Under the pieces are notes generated by a model. The model was not told where the DNA came from, did no database searches, and saw only the letters and a list, made by a program, of their open reading frames with translations. From positions 1,457,501-1,521,500 of the forward strand of contig CP066886.1 of NCBI GenBank assembly GCA_016745315.1: a stretch of DNA of 64,000 nucleotides. Reading direction: 5' to 3'. Position 1 is the stretch's first letter. Each line of letters opens with the position of its first letter. Below, piece after piece: positions 28,542 to 38,567 of the stretch. A program made the position numbers and the translations under genes. The DNA comes from Arthrospira sp. PCC 9108 (GTDB lineage: Bacteria; Cyanobacteriota; Cyanobacteriia; Cyanobacteriales; Microcoleaceae).

Positions 28542-29828
28542 ATGTCATATTTTACTAATTTGCAAGAACAAATTAAGAAAATCACGCAAAAGTCATTAGT
28601 CCGAAATACTTTATGGATGTTTTTGGGTAAAGTCATCAGTATTTTCATGCAAGCTACATACTTTATATTGATTGCTAGACATCTGGGTTCTGAAAATTTT
28701 GGTATGTTTATGGGAGTAACAGCACTAGCCTCGATCGCTGTTCCATTTGGAACATTAGGTAGTACAGATATTTTAATTAGAAATGTTTCAAGAAATAAAA
28801 TTTTATTTAAAAAATATTTGGGTGATGCTCTTGTAACAACTTTTTTTTGTAGTTTTTTTGTAATTTGTTTATCATTTTTAATAGGCAAATTTATTTTGCC
28901 AAAATTTATTCCTAACGTCTTGATTTTATCCATACTTATTTCTGATATTTTAGGATTGTCTATTTGGAATATATGTTGTGGCGCTTTTTTAGGACTTAAT
29001 CAGCATAAAAACACGGCTAAATTACAGATTTTTTATAATTTTGTGAAAGTCTTATCTGCTATAGCTTTAGTTATATTTTTTGATGATCCTAATGCTATCA
29101 ATTGGTCTATTTTATATGTTTTTGGTACAACAATAACGGCAATTTTTTCATTCTTTTTTGTTTGTTTTTCTCTGGGTTTTCCTGAATTAGAATTATCCCA
29201 TATCAATCACAACATTTTTCAAGGTATATACTTCTCTCTAGACCGATCAGCTGCCAATATCAATTCCAGTATTGATAGAACCATGTTAAGCAGTCTTTCA
29301 ACTCTAAGTATAACTGGTATATATTCTGCTGCTTATAGATTGATAGAAGTTGGCTATATACCAATTTTAGTAGTATTTAGTTCCACATACACAAAATTTT
29401 TTGAAGAAGGTGCTTTGGGTATTAGTAATGCTTTTAAATTTGCCAAACGTTTGATTCCGCTTATCTCTATATATGGTATTTTTGTTTTTATAGGTTGTAT
29501 ATTTTTTGCGCCTTTTATACCTTATATTTTGGGAGAAAGCTATATAGATTCAGTGCCAGTATTATACTGGTTAGCTCCCATGCCACTAATTATTGGTATG
29601 CAATTAGTGGCAGCAGATACCCTTACCGGATCTGGATATCAAAAGTTACGAGGGTTGGTTCAAATTAGTGCAGCTTTAATTAATATTAGTTTAAATTATT
29701 TTTTAATCCCCATCTTTTCATGGAGGGGTGCAGCTTGGGCGACCTTAACTACAGATTCTTTAATTCTCCTGTGCTACTGGGGTGCAATCTGGCGACTAAA
29801 TTATCAAAATCTCAAAAATTCTAGTTAA
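28542..29828 (+). CDS. Oligosaccharide flippase (Wzx-type)
   Basis: A 428-residue membrane protein of the MATE/MOP flippase superfamily with about 12-14 hydrophobic helices. The helix-1 region (LGKVISIFMQATYFILIARHLG) and the YSAAYRLIEVGYIP segment are typical of Wzx. It flips lipid-linked repeat units across the inner membrane. I chose the ATG at 28542; the frame can be extended 12 codons to a TTG at 28506. Base composition is markedly more AT-rich than the adjacent epimerase, as is often seen for flippase genes. Confidence 0.85.
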   Translation: MSYFTNLQEQIKKITQKSLVRNTLWMFLGKVISIFMQATYFILIARHLGSENFGMFMGVTALASIAVPFGTLGSTDILIRNVSRNKILFKKYLGDALVTTFFCSFFVICLSFLIGKFILPKFIPNVLILSILISDILGLSIWNICCGAFLGLNQHKNTAKLQIFYNFVKVLSAIALVIFFDDPNAINWSILYVFGTTITAIFSFFFVCFSLGFPELELSHINHNIFQGIYFSLDRSAANINSSIDRTMLSSLSTLSITGIYSAAYRLIEVGYIPILVVFSSTYTKFFEEGALGISNAFKFAKRLIPLISIYGIFVFIGCIFFAPFIPYILGESYIDSVPVLYWLAPMPLIIGMQLVAADTLTGSGYQKLRGLVQISAALINISLNYFLIPIFSWRGAAWATLTTDSLILLCYWGAIWRLNYQNLKNSS

Positions 29829-29990
29829 CTTATTTAAGCTGGTGCATATTTATAAGTACCATAAACTGGCAATCCTTATAGTGTTTGCTACTTAATTTTT
29901 TCAACACTTTAAGTTAACTTTTATTAATCAAAACTTGATTGACATTAATATAAAAATGATGTACTATATTACTCAAAAGTAAAATCTTAC

Positions 29991-30842
29991 ATGGGAGTAA
30001 TTTTTGATATGAAAATCTCAGATTTTTTTGATAAAATTTATGTTATTAACTTACCTGAGAGGGTTGATAGAAGACGTGAAATGGAGAAAGAAATAAAGAG
30101 TATAGGCTTAAATTTTGATTCTGAAAAAGTAAACATTTTTCCCGCTATCAGACCCACGGAAAAATTAGCTTTTTCGAGCATTGGTATGTTAGGGTGTTAC
30201 CTGAGTCATTTAGAGATTATTAAAATTGCCAAAAGAGACCAACTCAGTAATATATTAGTCATGGAAGATGATCTGGCTATTTCTAGTAGATTTTGTTCTG
30301 TACAAACACAATTACTTGATGAACTTAGTCAAGTAAATTGGGATCTATTATTTCTAGGATATTTTGCTTATCATAAATTAAAGCTATCAGACTATTATAA
30401 TTTTTACGACCCCGAGATATCAACAACTTGGACTCACTTAAAAAAAACTAATTATCCAACATTAGGTACACATTTTTATGCTGTTAATCATACAGCTTAT
30501 GATCCTTTGATATTCTTTTTAGAAGAACTGTTGAAAAAACGTTCTCAAACTTGTTTTTTTGAAAAAGATCCTAATTTTGATGACCTGGATGGAGCCTATA
30601 TTGATACTGCATATTATCTATTCCGAAAGCAAAATCCTGAAATTGTATCTTTAATTGTATGTCCGTCTCTTGGGTGGCAACGGAGTAGCCCCAGTGATAT
30701 TAGTCCTAGGATGATCAGCAGTTATTTAGATCAAGTTGTATTTCTCAAGCCATTGGTAAGTTTTCTAAAGTTAATCAAATTAAAATTAAAGAAGACTTTA
30801 GATTATCTAAAGCCCGAGTTATTTGATTGGTGGGATATTTAA
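29991..30842 (+). CDS. Glycosyltransferase family 25-like protein
   Basis: A 283-residue protein with the GT25 N-terminal signature (IYVINLPERVDRR), GMLGCYLSHLEI and the acidic VMEDDLAI motif. These match LPS beta-galactosyltransferase-type enzymes (LgtB/LpsA). A second ATG six codons in (30009), with GGGAG 11 bases upstream, is an alternative start. The gene is AT-rich, stands between the flippase and a GT4 enzyme, and has gaps of 160 and 112 bp around it. Confidence 0.8.
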   Translation: MGVIFDMKISDFFDKIYVINLPERVDRRREMEKEIKSIGLNFDSEKVNIFPAIRPTEKLAFSSIGMLGCYLSHLEIIKIAKRDQLSNILVMEDDLAISSRFCSVQTQLLDELSQVNWDLLFLGYFAYHKLKLSDYYNFYDPEISTTWTHLKKTNYPTLGTHFYAVNHTAYDPLIFFLEELLKKRSQTCFFEKDPNFDDLDGAYIDTAYYLFRKQNPEIVSLIVCPSLGWQRSSPSDISPRMISSYLDQVVFLKPLVSFLKLIKLKLKKTLDYLKPELFDWWDI

Positions 30843-30954
30843 TTGGTGCGAAATAATGGTGACTCAGACTAAAAGTAAATTAATCGTTTATATTCAGTCA
30901 ATTTTTTCCAATAAACTGTATTAGTTAACTACCACATATTTTGTATATCAAAAA

Positions 30955-32160
30955 ATGACTTTAAAATCATCATCTATGCACTTAATTGCTTTAGAAAATG
31001 AACCCTCATCAACCCTTGGCGGTCAGGAGTTAAATCTACTAGGCATTTGTGAAGGTCTTGCTAATTGTGGACATCAGGTTAGTTTGGTTTACACCAAAGA
31101 AGGAGACCTCCTAGAAACCTATGGCAAATTTTGCCAAGATTTAATTCCGGTTAAGCGCTACCAAGCCAACCGCAAAAATCCCCTCGATATGGTCAAATTT
31201 GCTGTAGAGTTTTTTAATGATATTTCCCCTATAAAAAAAACGTCTGACTCTATTATTTTTTCTAATGAGTCTAGGTCAATATTTTGGGGCTATGCTTTAT
31301 CCAATATCCACAAAGTCCCTTTAGTCTGTTATTTACAATTACCCGGAACTCCATTTAAGTTCAAGTGGCGACCTGGGTTGTCAGGGGTGAATCAATTTAT
31401 GACGGTTTCTCAAGCTAATAAAGACACATGGGTTAATTTGTGTGGTATTGATGCTAATAAAATTGATATAGTTTATAATTGCATTGACCCGGAAAAATTT
31501 AGTCCCTACTCCGTTGATGAGTATCAGCAATTATCCCTCCGTCGTGATTTTAATATCTTAGGAAACAGGCGAGTTTTTTCGTTTCTGGGGAGACTCAACC
31601 CTAATAAAGGAATAGAAGTCCTAATTAAAGCCTTTGCGTTACTGGCAAATCACCAACCAGATATTTGTTTATTAATTGCTGGAAATGTGATTTTGGAACC
31701 TACAGAAGATTCACCAGCAGCGCGTATTCACTACCTTAAATTTTTAAAAGATATGGTGGATGACCTAGGGATTAAAGAATTAGTCCAGTTTATAGGTCAT
31801 GTTCCCAATACACCGGATCTTTATCGGGTTAGTGATGTTACCATTGTTCCTAGTATTTGGCCTGATCCTTGTCCGAGGGTGGTTTTAGAATCTTTATCAA
31901 CTGGTACGCCTGTGGTCGGTAGTAGAGTCGGGGGAATACCTGAAATGATGACAGGTGAATTAACCCGTTATTTGGTTGAACCTGGTTCTCCTGAACAATT
32001 AGCAGAAGTTCTTAACCAGGTTACTAATTGGCGAGATGATGACCCGGAACTGGGCCGGCGTTGTCGTGATCATGTACTGGATAATTTTAGCCCTAAAGTT
32101 ATGATTGATCAGATGGAGATGGTCTTATTGAGAACGATTAATCAATACCATCAACATTAA
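30955..32160 (+). CDS. Glycosyltransferase family 4 protein
   Basis: A 401-residue GT-B fold glycosyltransferase. The N-terminal domain has the Gly-rich acceptor loop (STLGGQELNLLG). The C-terminal donor domain has FLGRLNPNKGIEVLI and the E-x7-E motif region around PSIWPDPCPRVVLESL and VGGIPEMM. It adds a sugar to the repeat unit. It is the last plus-strand gene of the polysaccharide cluster and converges with a minus-strand glycosyltransferase 41 bp away. Confidence 0.88.
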   Translation: MTLKSSSMHLIALENEPSSTLGGQELNLLGICEGLANCGHQVSLVYTKEGDLLETYGKFCQDLIPVKRYQANRKNPLDMVKFAVEFFNDISPIKKTSDSIIFSNESRSIFWGYALSNIHKVPLVCYLQLPGTPFKFKWRPGLSGVNQFMTVSQANKDTWVNLCGIDANKIDIVYNCIDPEKFSPYSVDEYQQLSLRRDFNILGNRRVFSFLGRLNPNKGIEVLIKAFALLANHQPDICLLIAGNVILEPTEDSPAARIHYLKFLKDMVDDLGIKELVQFIGHVPNTPDLYRVSDVTIVPSIWPDPCPRVVLESLSTGTPVVGSRVGGIPEMMTGELTRYLVEPGSPEQLAEVLNQVTNWRDDDPELGRRCRDHVLDNFSPKVMIDQMEMVLLRTINQYHQH

Positions 32161-32201
32161 TGATTGTGGGTCTTTTTTGATGGTCAAGTTTCAATGGGTT
32201 A

Positions 32202-33422
32202 CTATTTGGGGGTTTGATTGGAGGTAAGCAGAGAGTCAATTTGAGAGAGGAAATTCTCAATGACGGGAGATCCAAACATTGACTCTAGTAAAAGGCGATC
32301 TGGGATGTTGGGTTGCTGTTCAGCCAGACAATTTAGAATTTCATTAGTGTATGATGACGCATCAGATGCTACTCGGAAATATGGTTTCGCGGCTTCTGGT
32401 AAACCTGACAATCCTTTGGGTCGAGAAACAATGGGTTTACCGATCGCCAACATATCAATAGATTTGATACTAACACCACTTCCAGTAGCTACAGGGTCGA
32501 TTAATACTCGACCAGAACGGTAAATTTTGGCAGCAGATGGCGGGTTAATTATTAATTCTAATCCGGGTTTATTTTGACAAATATCTTTGATTTTTTGCAC
32601 GGGGTTGGAACCGGAAATCAGAACTTTAATACTAGGCGATCGCTGTTTTAACATTGGCCAGACTTCCTCCACAAACCAAGTCACACCCGCCACATTATTT
32701 TCCGAGTTCAAATTCCCCAGAAACACCACATCATAGGCAGGTTTTTCTGACTCAGAATCAGTTAAGTTATCCTCTTGATTATGGTAGTCACTAAATTCGA
32801 TTAAGGGAGGCAAAAAGTAGCCATTATCAAATCCTTGTTGTTGCCAAAATTGTAAATCATCTCGGGAAATATCATAAAATGCCAAACTTTTTTTTAGTAA
32901 TGATTTCTCGAATTTTTCTAAGTGATTAATAGATAATAATCTCACCAGTTTTTTAGTGCCTTTTGCACATTGAAAATAATAGCGATAATGTAAATGTTCA
33001 ATATCATGCGATCGCACAATCATGGGAATATCCAGAGAGTCACTCAATTTAGATGCCACCCAACCACTGTGAATCTGATCGCAGAGAATCACATCAGGCT
33101 GAAAAGACCCAACAGATGCCAAAATCTGCTTCCATTTCTCACCTCTAACGATTCTCGATGTCACTTCTAAAGGGTATGATAATAAAGCGATCGCCCGCCG
33201 GAGATAAGAACCCATACCACGCTCATAAATAATCAGATGAAAGTCTTTCACATATTGATTAATAACCTGCAAGCTATCGCCATCTACAGGCGTACCAGAC
33301 CAACAGATTAACTGTATTTCCGTTCCCAATTCCGCCAACATTTTCAGCCGTCGCCAGACATCAACTCGGCCGCCATGAATAGGAGGATAGGGAATTTCCA
33401 TCGCTACAATAGTAATTTTCAT
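32202..33422 (-). CDS. Glycosyltransferase (GT4-like, group 1)
   Basis: A 406-residue GT-B glycosyltransferase with an N-terminal acceptor domain (IPYPPIHGGRVDVWRR, then the PDVILCDQIHSGW strand) and a C-terminal donor domain (VVFLGNLNSENNVAG, then GSGVSIKSIDMLAIGKP). It resembles the sugar transferases that carry the GxGxxxK-type donor loop. It is transcribed towards the polysaccharide cluster and is probably part of it functionally. The gap to the SDR-PhyH gene on the same strand is 109 bp. Confidence 0.82.
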   Translation of the reverse strand: MKITIVAMEIPYPPIHGGRVDVWRRLKMLAELGTEIQLICWSGTPVDGDSLQVINQYVKDFHLIIYERGMGSYLRRAIALLSYPLEVTSRIVRGEKWKQILASVGSFQPDVILCDQIHSGWVASKLSDSLDIPMIVRSHDIEHLHYRYYFQCAKGTKKLVRLLSINHLEKFEKSLLKKSLAFYDISRDDLQFWQQQGFDNGYFLPPLIEFSDYHNQEDNLTDSESEKPAYDVVFLGNLNSENNVAGVTWFVEEVWPMLKQRSPSIKVLISGSNPVQKIKDICQNKPGLELIINPPSAAKIYRSGRVLIDPVATGSGVSIKSIDMLAIGKPIVSRPKGLSGLPEAAKPYFRVASDASSYTNEILNCLAEQQPNIPDRLLLESMFGSPVIENFLSQIDSLLTSNQTPK

Positions 33423-33531
33423 TTTGTCTCCTCAACCCATAATTAACCCATCAAATAATTGTAGCATATTCTAACCGAAACCTCTAGTTTGTAAGACCCG
33501 CCCAACATCAAATAGAATCAGATAGCCTTAA

Positions 33532-35109
33532 TTAATTAGATAAAGATAGTGGCTGATGATAAATCGGGCTATATCCCGGCAAAATTTTGACCGTATCTTG
33601 AGCCACTCTTAAAGTCAAAGACAGACGCACCTTCCCACTGCTATTGTAAACCGAACGATGGATAACTTGGTCAGTAAATAAAACAAATTCCCCCGCCTTC
33701 AAAACCACCGGGATAACTTGGTTTTTCACAGAATTAGGAACCTTGTAGAAATGATTACCACTGAAAGGGTCCGTAATTTGCTTGGGACAATTTTCCGCTT
33801 CAGTTTTGGGGATATATTCAAAGCCATTCCTGTCAGTAACTTCAGTTAAAGCAATATAGATATTAATAGTTTTGCCTTCCCCAGCCAATAATTTAGGGTA
33901 AATATCTCGATGCCAAAATGGGATTAATTGACGGGAGGGATAATTAACCCATAATTCCGAACGCCATAGGCGCAAATTATCCCCCAGATGTTTTCTGAGA
34001 ATCGCCAATAAGTTCTCGTCCTTACACAACTTTAATAATTCAGGCGAATCTAAATGTCTTTCCATGTAAAACTGTCGCTTATAACATTGCACGAACAACA
34101 ACATAATCGAGCCAAATTGTAGTTTTAATAACGCAGTTAATGCCGAAACCAATAAAACTTTAATCGGTGGCTTAGGTAAGACTTCCTTAAAAATATGTTG
34201 GCGAATTGTAGCGATTTCTTCCGGGGTTAATTTTAAGCTATAGGGCCCCCAAACTTCATCACTACCATCATAATTAATGGTCTGGGTTCCCACAGGTTTA
34301 TTGCCACCAGTCCAATCTAAACTTTGTTCCCACAATTGTTGACATAACTGATTATTTAAAGCTAAGGGAGGCAAAGGAATTTCCTTGCCTTTGGGGTCAA
34401 AAAACTTACCAGTGATTAATTCACATTCGGGAAAAGTAGCACAGAATAAGCTACTATAACAGCCTTTTTGGGGACTAATTCCGATACCCAAAAATTTACT
34501 CAAGCGATGACCGATGGTAATATTAGATTGGACAAAGCCGGGATGCACGGCGTTAACAGTAACATGGCTTGATTGTTGAGAAAGTTGTCGGGTTAACAGT
34601 AATAAACAGAGTTTAGATTGATTATATAGTTCGATAAAGTTGAAGGGGGTAGATTTCACAAATAAATCCCATTTAATTGTCGTGGGTTTTAAGGCGAGGT
34701 CTGAAGACACCATAACCACTCGACTAGGGGCAGATGTTTGTAATTTCTCCCAGAGTAAATAAGTCAGCAAAAAATGCCCCAAATAGTTAGTACCCCAAAT
34801 CACCTCAAATCCTTCTGGGGTGACACCGCGATCGCTGAATATTCCGGCGTTATTGATTAAAATATTTAGGGGTAAGTTTTTGGCTAAAAACAGTTCAACG
34901 CATTGACGAACAGACTCCAGGGAAGCCAGATTTAAGGGCAAATATTCGATGTTAGGGTTGCCAGTTTTTTTAGAGATATAAGCAATAGCTTTTCTAGCTT
35001 TGGTGTGGGAACGACAAGCAATAAAGACATGATAGCCTAATTTAGCTAAACCCACCGATGTCATTAACCCGACACCGGAGTTGCCACCTGTGACAATACA
35101 GACTTGCAT
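33532..35109 (-). CDS. Short-chain dehydrogenase fused to a phytanoyl-CoA-dioxygenase-like domain
   Basis: A 525-residue two-domain protein. Residues 1 to about 310 are a classical SDR related to retinol dehydrogenase and protochlorophyllide reductase: TGGNSGVG at 7-14, NNAG at 86-89, Ser135/136, and catalytic Tyr162 and Lys166. A hydrophobic stretch (about 316-342) joins it to a PhyH-like Fe(II)/2-oxoglutarate oxygenase (about 345-525). In the oxygenase, His400 and Asp402 (HRD) and the distal His484 are the iron ligands, and Arg495 is the likely 2-oxoglutarate anchor. Both active sites look intact. It lies 89 bp downstream of crtISO on the same strand, so an isoprenoid or fatty alcohol/aldehyde substrate is possible. 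I do not know this fusion from the literature. Confidence 0.8.
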   Translation of the reverse strand: MQVCIVTGGNSGVGLMTSVGLAKLGYHVFIACRSHTKARKAIAYISKKTGNPNIEYLPLNLASLESVRQCVELFLAKNLPLNILINNAGIFSDRGVTPEGFEVIWGTNYLGHFLLTYLLWEKLQTSAPSRVVMVSSDLALKPTTIKWDLFVKSTPFNFIELYNQSKLCLLLLTRQLSQQSSHVTVNAVHPGFVQSNITIGHRLSKFLGIGISPQKGCYSSLFCATFPECELITGKFFDPKGKEIPLPPLALNNQLCQQLWEQSLDWTGGNKPVGTQTINYDGSDEVWGPYSLKLTPEEIATIRQHIFKEVLPKPPIKVLLVSALTALLKLQFGSIMLLFVQCYKRQFYMERHLDSPELLKLCKDENLLAILRKHLGDNLRLWRSELWVNYPSRQLIPFWHRDIYPKLLAGEGKTINIYIALTEVTDRNGFEYIPKTEAENCPKQITDPFSGNHFYKVPNSVKNQVIPVVLKAGEFVLFTDQVIHRSVYNSSGKVRLSLTLRVAQDTVKILPGYSPIYHQPLSLSN

Positions 35110-35198
35110 AAATTTATAATTTTTAGTTAAGATGAGCAGATAAAAATAGGGGAGGGGAGCGATTTCCTCCCACTAAATTATCGAATTAAATTGGGGTG

Positions 35199-36740
35199 TT
35201 AGCCTAACTTTAAATCTACGGCAATGCGGTGGGCACAGGCGAACCCAGAAAAGGCGACAGCATTTAATCCTTGACCAGGAAAGGTGCTATCTCCAACGCA
35301 ATACAGACCGGGAATAGCGGTGCGATTAAAAGGCATTCCTAGGAGTCCCCGCAGTTGGCGGCTAGGAATAGGGCCATAGGTTCCGTCATCCCGGTTAAGA
35401 AAGCGACGGTGCGATCGCGCTGTTCCCACTTCCATATAATCCAAACCCGCATCTAAACCGGGAAAAATCTTCTCCAGACGGTCTACAATTCCCCAGGCTG
35501 CCTCCTCTTTTTTTTGTTCATATTCTGTCGGTGGTAAATCTTCCCAATTATCAATCCAACTAGGGGTAAAAGCATGGATGATATGATAGCCGGGCGGGGC
35601 TAAATCCGGGTCAAGGAGGGTAGGAATAGAGACAAAAATTGTCCCCTCTGGCTCCTCCATTTTTTGCCAATCTTCAACTATGATGTGGTGACAATCTGTT
35701 TCTGGTGTTAAAACGGAGGCTTCTACCCCTAAATGTAAGCTCAGAAAACTGGGCGATTTCTGATAGCGTTTGCGCCATTTTTTCTCAGAAGATGGCATCA
35801 TTTTTTCAGGGATTAGTTTACCAAAGGTATCCCAGCGGGTAGCATTAGAAACAATGCGCCGAGCGCGGTAAACCCTACCGTTAGTGAGTTCAACCCCCAC
35901 AGCTTGCCCATTTTCTATTAAAATCTGTTTAGCCCTGGCTTTGTATTGAATGGTTCCTCCGGCTTTCTGTAAGCCTTCAGCCAGTTTTTCGGCGATTTGA
36001 CCTACTCCCCCCTTGGGGTAGTTTATCCCACCGTAGTGGCGGTCAGAAAACACCATCCCAGCGTTAATCATGGGAGTCAAGTCAGCGGGAACCACAGACC
36101 AGCAGTAACACTCAATATCAATAAATTTGAGTAATTCCGGGTTGCTGATGTGTCGTTTGGCGACTTCGCCCACATTTTTGGGTAGGTATTGAACCAGTCC
36201 CAGACAAGCGCCTGGGTTCTGGAAGAAAACCCGCATCAGATAACGGGGTTCCTCCAGGGAAAGGAGTTCCATGGCGTTCAAGCAGTTAAAGACCTGCCAA
36301 CATTCGTCATAAAACTTACGAATTCCTTCTCGTTCATCGGGGAACTTTTCCCCTAGTTCTTGCAAAAATTTCTCATAATCTCGGTGAACTCTAACTTGGA
36401 GTTCCCCAGGTAGGTGGTAGTTAATTTGAACTGGGTCGGGGATAGTTTCTAATTTGACGTTAACAGCTTCTAGGGCGCGGGTGAGCAGGTTAGTTGTGCC
36501 TTGGTCACCAAATCCAAAAATCATTGATGCTCCGACATCAAATCGATATCCCTCTCGCTCAAAGTAACCAGAACTACCACCGGGGATGATGTAACTTTCT
36601 AGGACAAGTACATTCGCGCCTTTGGCTGCCAGTTGAGTGGCTGTGACTAAGCCTCCAATACCGGAACCGATGACAATTACATCAAAGTCTTGAGTCGGTA
36701 GGGGTTCATCAGCAAAGGACTGGTGGGTAATAACAGGCAT
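35199..36740 (-). CDS. crtH: Prolycopene isomerase (carotenoid cis-trans isomerase)
   Basis: A 513-residue FAD-dependent enzyme of the CrtISO/CrtH type. The dinucleotide-binding motif VIGSGIGGLVTATQLAAKG lies near residue 22. GYRFDVGASMIFGFG follows, and the C-terminal FAD motif is PGLYCVGDSTFPGQG. CrtH converts poly-cis lycopene made by the CrtP/CrtQ desaturases to all-trans lycopene. Length and motifs match cyanobacterial CrtH and distinguish it from the CrtI desaturases. The ATG at 36738-36740 is the first in frame. Confidence 0.9.
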   Translation of the reverse strand: MPVITHQSFADEPLPTQDFDVIVIGSGIGGLVTATQLAAKGANVLVLESYIIPGGSSGYFEREGYRFDVGASMIFGFGDQGTTNLLTRALEAVNVKLETIPDPVQINYHLPGELQVRVHRDYEKFLQELGEKFPDEREGIRKFYDECWQVFNCLNAMELLSLEEPRYLMRVFFQNPGACLGLVQYLPKNVGEVAKRHISNPELLKFIDIECYCWSVVPADLTPMINAGMVFSDRHYGGINYPKGGVGQIAEKLAEGLQKAGGTIQYKARAKQILIENGQAVGVELTNGRVYRARRIVSNATRWDTFGKLIPEKMMPSSEKKWRKRYQKSPSFLSLHLGVEASVLTPETDCHHIIVEDWQKMEEPEGTIFVSIPTLLDPDLAPPGYHIIHAFTPSWIDNWEDLPPTEYEQKKEEAAWGIVDRLEKIFPGLDAGLDYMEVGTARSHRRFLNRDDGTYGPIPSRQLRGLLGMPFNRTAIPGLYCVGDSTFPGQGLNAVAFSGFACAHRIAVDLKLG

Positions 36741-37076
36741 CGGATCAACTCTCTTCCAGAATTTCCTGACTCTACAGTGTAACGCTTCACCATACTTGTA
36801 TAACGTTCACAAGCGACAGTTCTGTGATCACAATGATGAGATCAGCCCTGCCCCAGCCATTTTAACAAGAAATGCGGGAACGGTTTTTTTATCAACCGCC
36901 CCCGTCTGCCGATCCTTTGATTTGAGAGGAGAACACTGAGAATCTACTTTAACCTTGTTAAAAATAATTGTCAATAAGTTTGTAACATTTCTTAAAACTA
37001 TGCGGGGGTAGTCTGACTGGGTAGGCGGGGGAGTATGATGGAAAGGAAAAGCCGAATTTGGTTAACTATCCCGCTA
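36741..37076. other. Divergent intergenic region between crtH and upp
   Basis: This 336-bp divergent promoter region has no supportable gene. It contains a direct repeat-like pair around TTGTATAACG/TATAACG (36780-36805) and a T run. If the longer upp start at 37035 is used, the region is 42 bp shorter. Confidence 0.4.
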
Positions 37077-37727
37077 ATGACTCTGCAACTGCGCGTTTAC
37101 GTCCCTCCCCACCCCCTAATTAAGCATTGGTTGGCGATCGCCCGTGATGTCTCAACTCCGCCCGCCCTATTCCGCAGCGCCATGACGGAACTGGGACGGT
37201 GGCTAACCTACGAAGCGACTCGCGATTGGTTCACCACCGTGGAAGCTACGGTACAAACTCCCCTCTGTGAATGTCCAGCTACCTATATCAACCCAGAAGC
37301 GCCTATGGTGGTTATACCCATTCTGCGGGCGGGATTAGCTCTGATGGAAGGTATCCAAAGCGTCGTGCCGTTAACGTCGGTGTATCACCTGGGAATGGTC
37401 CGCGACGAGGAAACCCTACAAGTGAGTTGCTATCTCAATAAACTTCCTGATGGTTTTGACCCTCAAACCCGGTTAATCGTTAGCGAACCGATGTTGGCTA
37501 CGGGGGGAACGATTATGGCGACTATGGCTGAACTGACCAAGCGGGGCATTGATCCGGGGTTGATGCGAATTATCTCGGTGGTAGCAGCTCCCCAAGCCTT
37601 GCAGTCCCTTAGCCAAGAATATCCTAGCCTGCAAGTTTATACGGCTATTATTGATCAAGGTCTCGATGAACGAGGTTTTATTGTTCCTGGATTGGGAGAT
37701 GCGGGCGATCGCACTTTTGGAACTTAA
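37077..37727 (+). CDS. upp: Uracil phosphoribosyltransferase
   Basis: A 216-residue PRTase that makes UMP from uracil and PRPP. The N-terminal LRVYVPPHPLIKHWLAIARD block is typical of cyanobacterial Upp. The PRPP loop is LIVSEPMLATGGTI, and the uracil-binding C-terminus is GFIVPGLGDAGDRTFGT. I chose the ATG at 37077 because homology begins there; an in-frame ATG at 37035 has a better GGGGGAG site and would add 14 residues. The known PRPP loop usually has Asp where this protein has Glu-Pro-Met (SEPM versus DPM), a minor variation. Salvaged uracil could come from the cytosine-deaminase-like gene at 18.8 kb. Confidence 0.93.
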   Translation: MTLQLRVYVPPHPLIKHWLAIARDVSTPPALFRSAMTELGRWLTYEATRDWFTTVEATVQTPLCECPATYINPEAPMVVIPILRAGLALMEGIQSVVPLTSVYHLGMVRDEETLQVSCYLNKLPDGFDPQTRLIVSEPMLATGGTIMATMAELTKRGIDPGLMRIISVVAAPQALQSLSQEYPSLQVYTAIIDQGLDERGFIVPGLGDAGDRTFGT

Positions 37728-37756
37728 ATTTTTGATGATGAGGTGAATCTAAAACT

Positions 37757-38080
37757 ATGGCTAATCGAGAAGGCTTTACCAGCGGACTGGTATTAGGGGC
37801 TGCTTTAGGAGGTCTCGTTGGTGGTGTATTGGGGGTTGTCCTCTCCTCACGACTATCTGGGGATAACTCCGACAGCGCTAATTCCCTAGGAGACAATAAG
37901 CGCAACCGCAATAAAGGCGATCGCTTGACCCCCGAAAATGTGGAAACAGCCCGTTTGAACTTAGAAGACAAAATTTCTCAACTCAATCAGGCGATCGATG
38001 ATGTACGCCATCAACTTGGGGGAGTTAATGGGACTATCTCTGCTGAGGTTCACGAATCACCATCAGCCGAAGATATCTAG
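37757..38080 (+). CDS. Small YtxH-like membrane protein
   Basis: A 107-residue protein with a glycine-rich hydrophobic segment (GLVLGAALGGLVGGVLGVVL, about residues 10-29) near the N-terminus. A polar linker and a short C-terminal coiled-coil-like helix (LNLEDKISQLNQAIDDVRHQL) follow. This layout is that of YtxH/gas-vesicle-protein-like stress proteins, whose function is poorly defined. It starts 29 bp after upp and may share its transcript. Confidence 0.7.
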   Translation: MANREGFTSGLVLGAALGGLVGGVLGVVLSSRLSGDNSDSANSLGDNKRNRNKGDRLTPENVETARLNLEDKISQLNQAIDDVRHQLGGVNGTISAEVHESPSAEDI

Positions 38081-38269
38081 CATCAACTACCGCCCAAAGT
38101 ATGATATAATTAGCTGCTACAGTTTACATTTTCATAAACCCCAGTTAAAAGTCAATCATACTAATCACTCAGGGAGACGGTCGAACCAGCCCAGATTTTA
38201 GCTAGTTGACTATTCCCAGACCCTTGAGGTCACACCATAAGCCATTTCCCAGTTATTCGGAGATATCCC

Positions 38270-38548
38270 ATGAGTTCACCATTATTTCTACTTGCCAATA
38301 CAGTTGCACAATTCCTGAACATTTACATGGTTCTAATTTTTATTAGAATCCTGCTTAGTTGGTTCCCCAATGTGAATTTATACGATGGTCCTTTATCCAT
38401 TATTACCCAACTAACTGACCCTTATCTTAATCTTTTCCGTTCCTTTATTCCCCCCTTGGGTGGCATTGACTTTTCCCCCATCATTGCCATTTTCCTGCTT
38501 CAGTTTGTGGCTCAAATTGTGCCGAGTTTACTTTACAGCCTAGCCTAA
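38270..38548 (+). CDS. YggT family membrane protein
   Basis: A 92-residue YggT-type protein with two hydrophobic helices (about 8-28 and 62-88) and the family core IFIRILLSWFPN, then LTDPYLNLFRSFIPP. In cyanobacteria and plastids, YggT proteins (CCB3/YlmG-like) are linked to nucleoid or thylakoid membrane organisation and cytochrome b6 maturation. The exact role here is not shown by the sequence. A strong terminator follows at 38568-38623. Confidence 0.85.
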   Translation: MSSPLFLLANTVAQFLNIYMVLIFIRILLSWFPNVNLYDGPLSIITQLTDPYLNLFRSFIPPLGGIDFSPIIAIFLLQFVAQIVPSLLYSLA

Positions 38549-38567
38549 AGTTTCACACATCTGTAAT

